The notes beneath the pieces were generated by a model that saw only the letters and a program-made list of their open reading frames with translations, made no database searches and had not been told where the DNA came from. The translations under genes and the position numbers were made by a program. DNA of 5,572 bases, taken from positions 1-5,572 of the forward strand of contig CAAFQM010000329.1 of NCBI GenBank assembly GCA_900765105.1, in the 5' to 3' direction. Shown piece by piece: positions 5,461-5,572 of the stretch; position 1 is the first letter of the stretch; each line of letters begins with the position of its first letter. This DNA comes from an uncultured Faecalibacterium sp. (GTDB lineage: Bacteria; Bacillota; Clostridia; Oscillospirales; Ruminococcaceae).

Positions 5461-5500
5461 AAAAAAATCCAACGATTTCTAATGTGAAATCGTTGGATTT
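5461..5500 (-). terminator. Strong terminator of tRNA-Pro
   Basis: The arms 5465-5478 and 5487-5500 form a perfect 14-bp stem (AAATCCAACGATTT and its complement) with an 8-base loop. On the minus strand it ends in a run of seven T (5467-5461). It starts 1 base after the encoded CCA of the tRNA, so the tRNA transcript is ended before hcp. Confidence 0.9.
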
Positions 5501-5501
5501 A

Positions 5502-5572
5502 TGGTCCGAGTGGCGAGAATCGAACTCACGGCCTCTTGAACCCCATTCAAGCGCGCTACCAAAACTGCGCTA
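5502..5572 (-). tRNA. tRNA-Pro (anticodon GGG), 5' end cut by the window edge
   Basis: The minus strand gives T8-A9, a D-stem GCGC/GCGC with loop AGTTTTGGTA, and an anticodon stem CTTGA/TCAAG around loop ATGGGGT, so the anticodon is GGG (5544-5542). A 5-base variable loop, a T-arm GTGAG-TTCGATT-CTCGC (one G-U pair), the 3' acceptor strand CACTCGG, discriminator A and encoded CCA follow. Only the 7-base 5' acceptor strand is missing; pairing predicts CCGAGTG just beyond the edge. It decodes CCC and CCU. G72 and A73 agree with bacterial tRNA-Pro identity. Confidence 0.95.

Noticed and set aside
5323..5472. N-terminal extension of Hcp starting at an upstream TTG
   Set aside because: It would begin inside the tRNA terminator stem and translate the 12-bp repeats. 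The ATG at 5322 has a good Shine-Dalgarno site and gives the family's usual N-terminus.

Overview
The window reads as chromosome from a GC-rich gut Firmicute, probably Oscillospiraceae (Faecalibacterium/Gemmiger/Subdoligranulum-like). The evidence is a sortase-anchored Gram-positive surface protein, a Clostridia-type hybrid cluster protein, strong AGGAGG-type Shine-Dalgarno sites and GC-rich coding DNA with AT-rich spacers. The genus is an inference from style, not from a marker gene.

Every gene I can support lies on the minus strand, so the biological order runs right to left. At the right edge is a tRNA-Pro(GGG), complete except for its first 7 bases, with a strong hairpin terminator directly after its encoded CCA (5465-5500). 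A 142-bp spacer follows, holding three tandem 12-bp repeats (5401-5436) and a 19-bp near-palindrome (5375-5393). Next comes hcp (3739-5322), a hydroxylamine reductase/hybrid cluster protein with all cluster ligands present, closed by its own terminator (3687-3724). A gene-free stretch of roughly 430 bp carries several small palindromes and the likely promoter of the next gene. That gene (235-3261) encodes a 1008-residue secreted protein: signal peptide, acidic linker, right-handed beta-helix, two tandem pilin-type isopeptide domains, Pro-rich stalk and an LPQTG sorting signal. It ends in a terminator (150-206). The leftmost bases hold a candidate promoter for a leftward gene beyond the edge.

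The terminators indicate separate transcription units. hcp probably serves nitrosative or redox defence, and the surface protein probably mediates adhesion. Nothing in the sequence links the two functionally.

I see no clear novel multi-gene system. The points most worth following up are the 12-bp repeats just downstream of the tRNA (possible integrase arm sites or a regulator array), the palindrome upstream of hcp, the GCACA-N6-TGTGC inverted repeat found near both promoter candidates, and the architecture of the surface protein, including an internal LPTTG between its two isopeptide domains.
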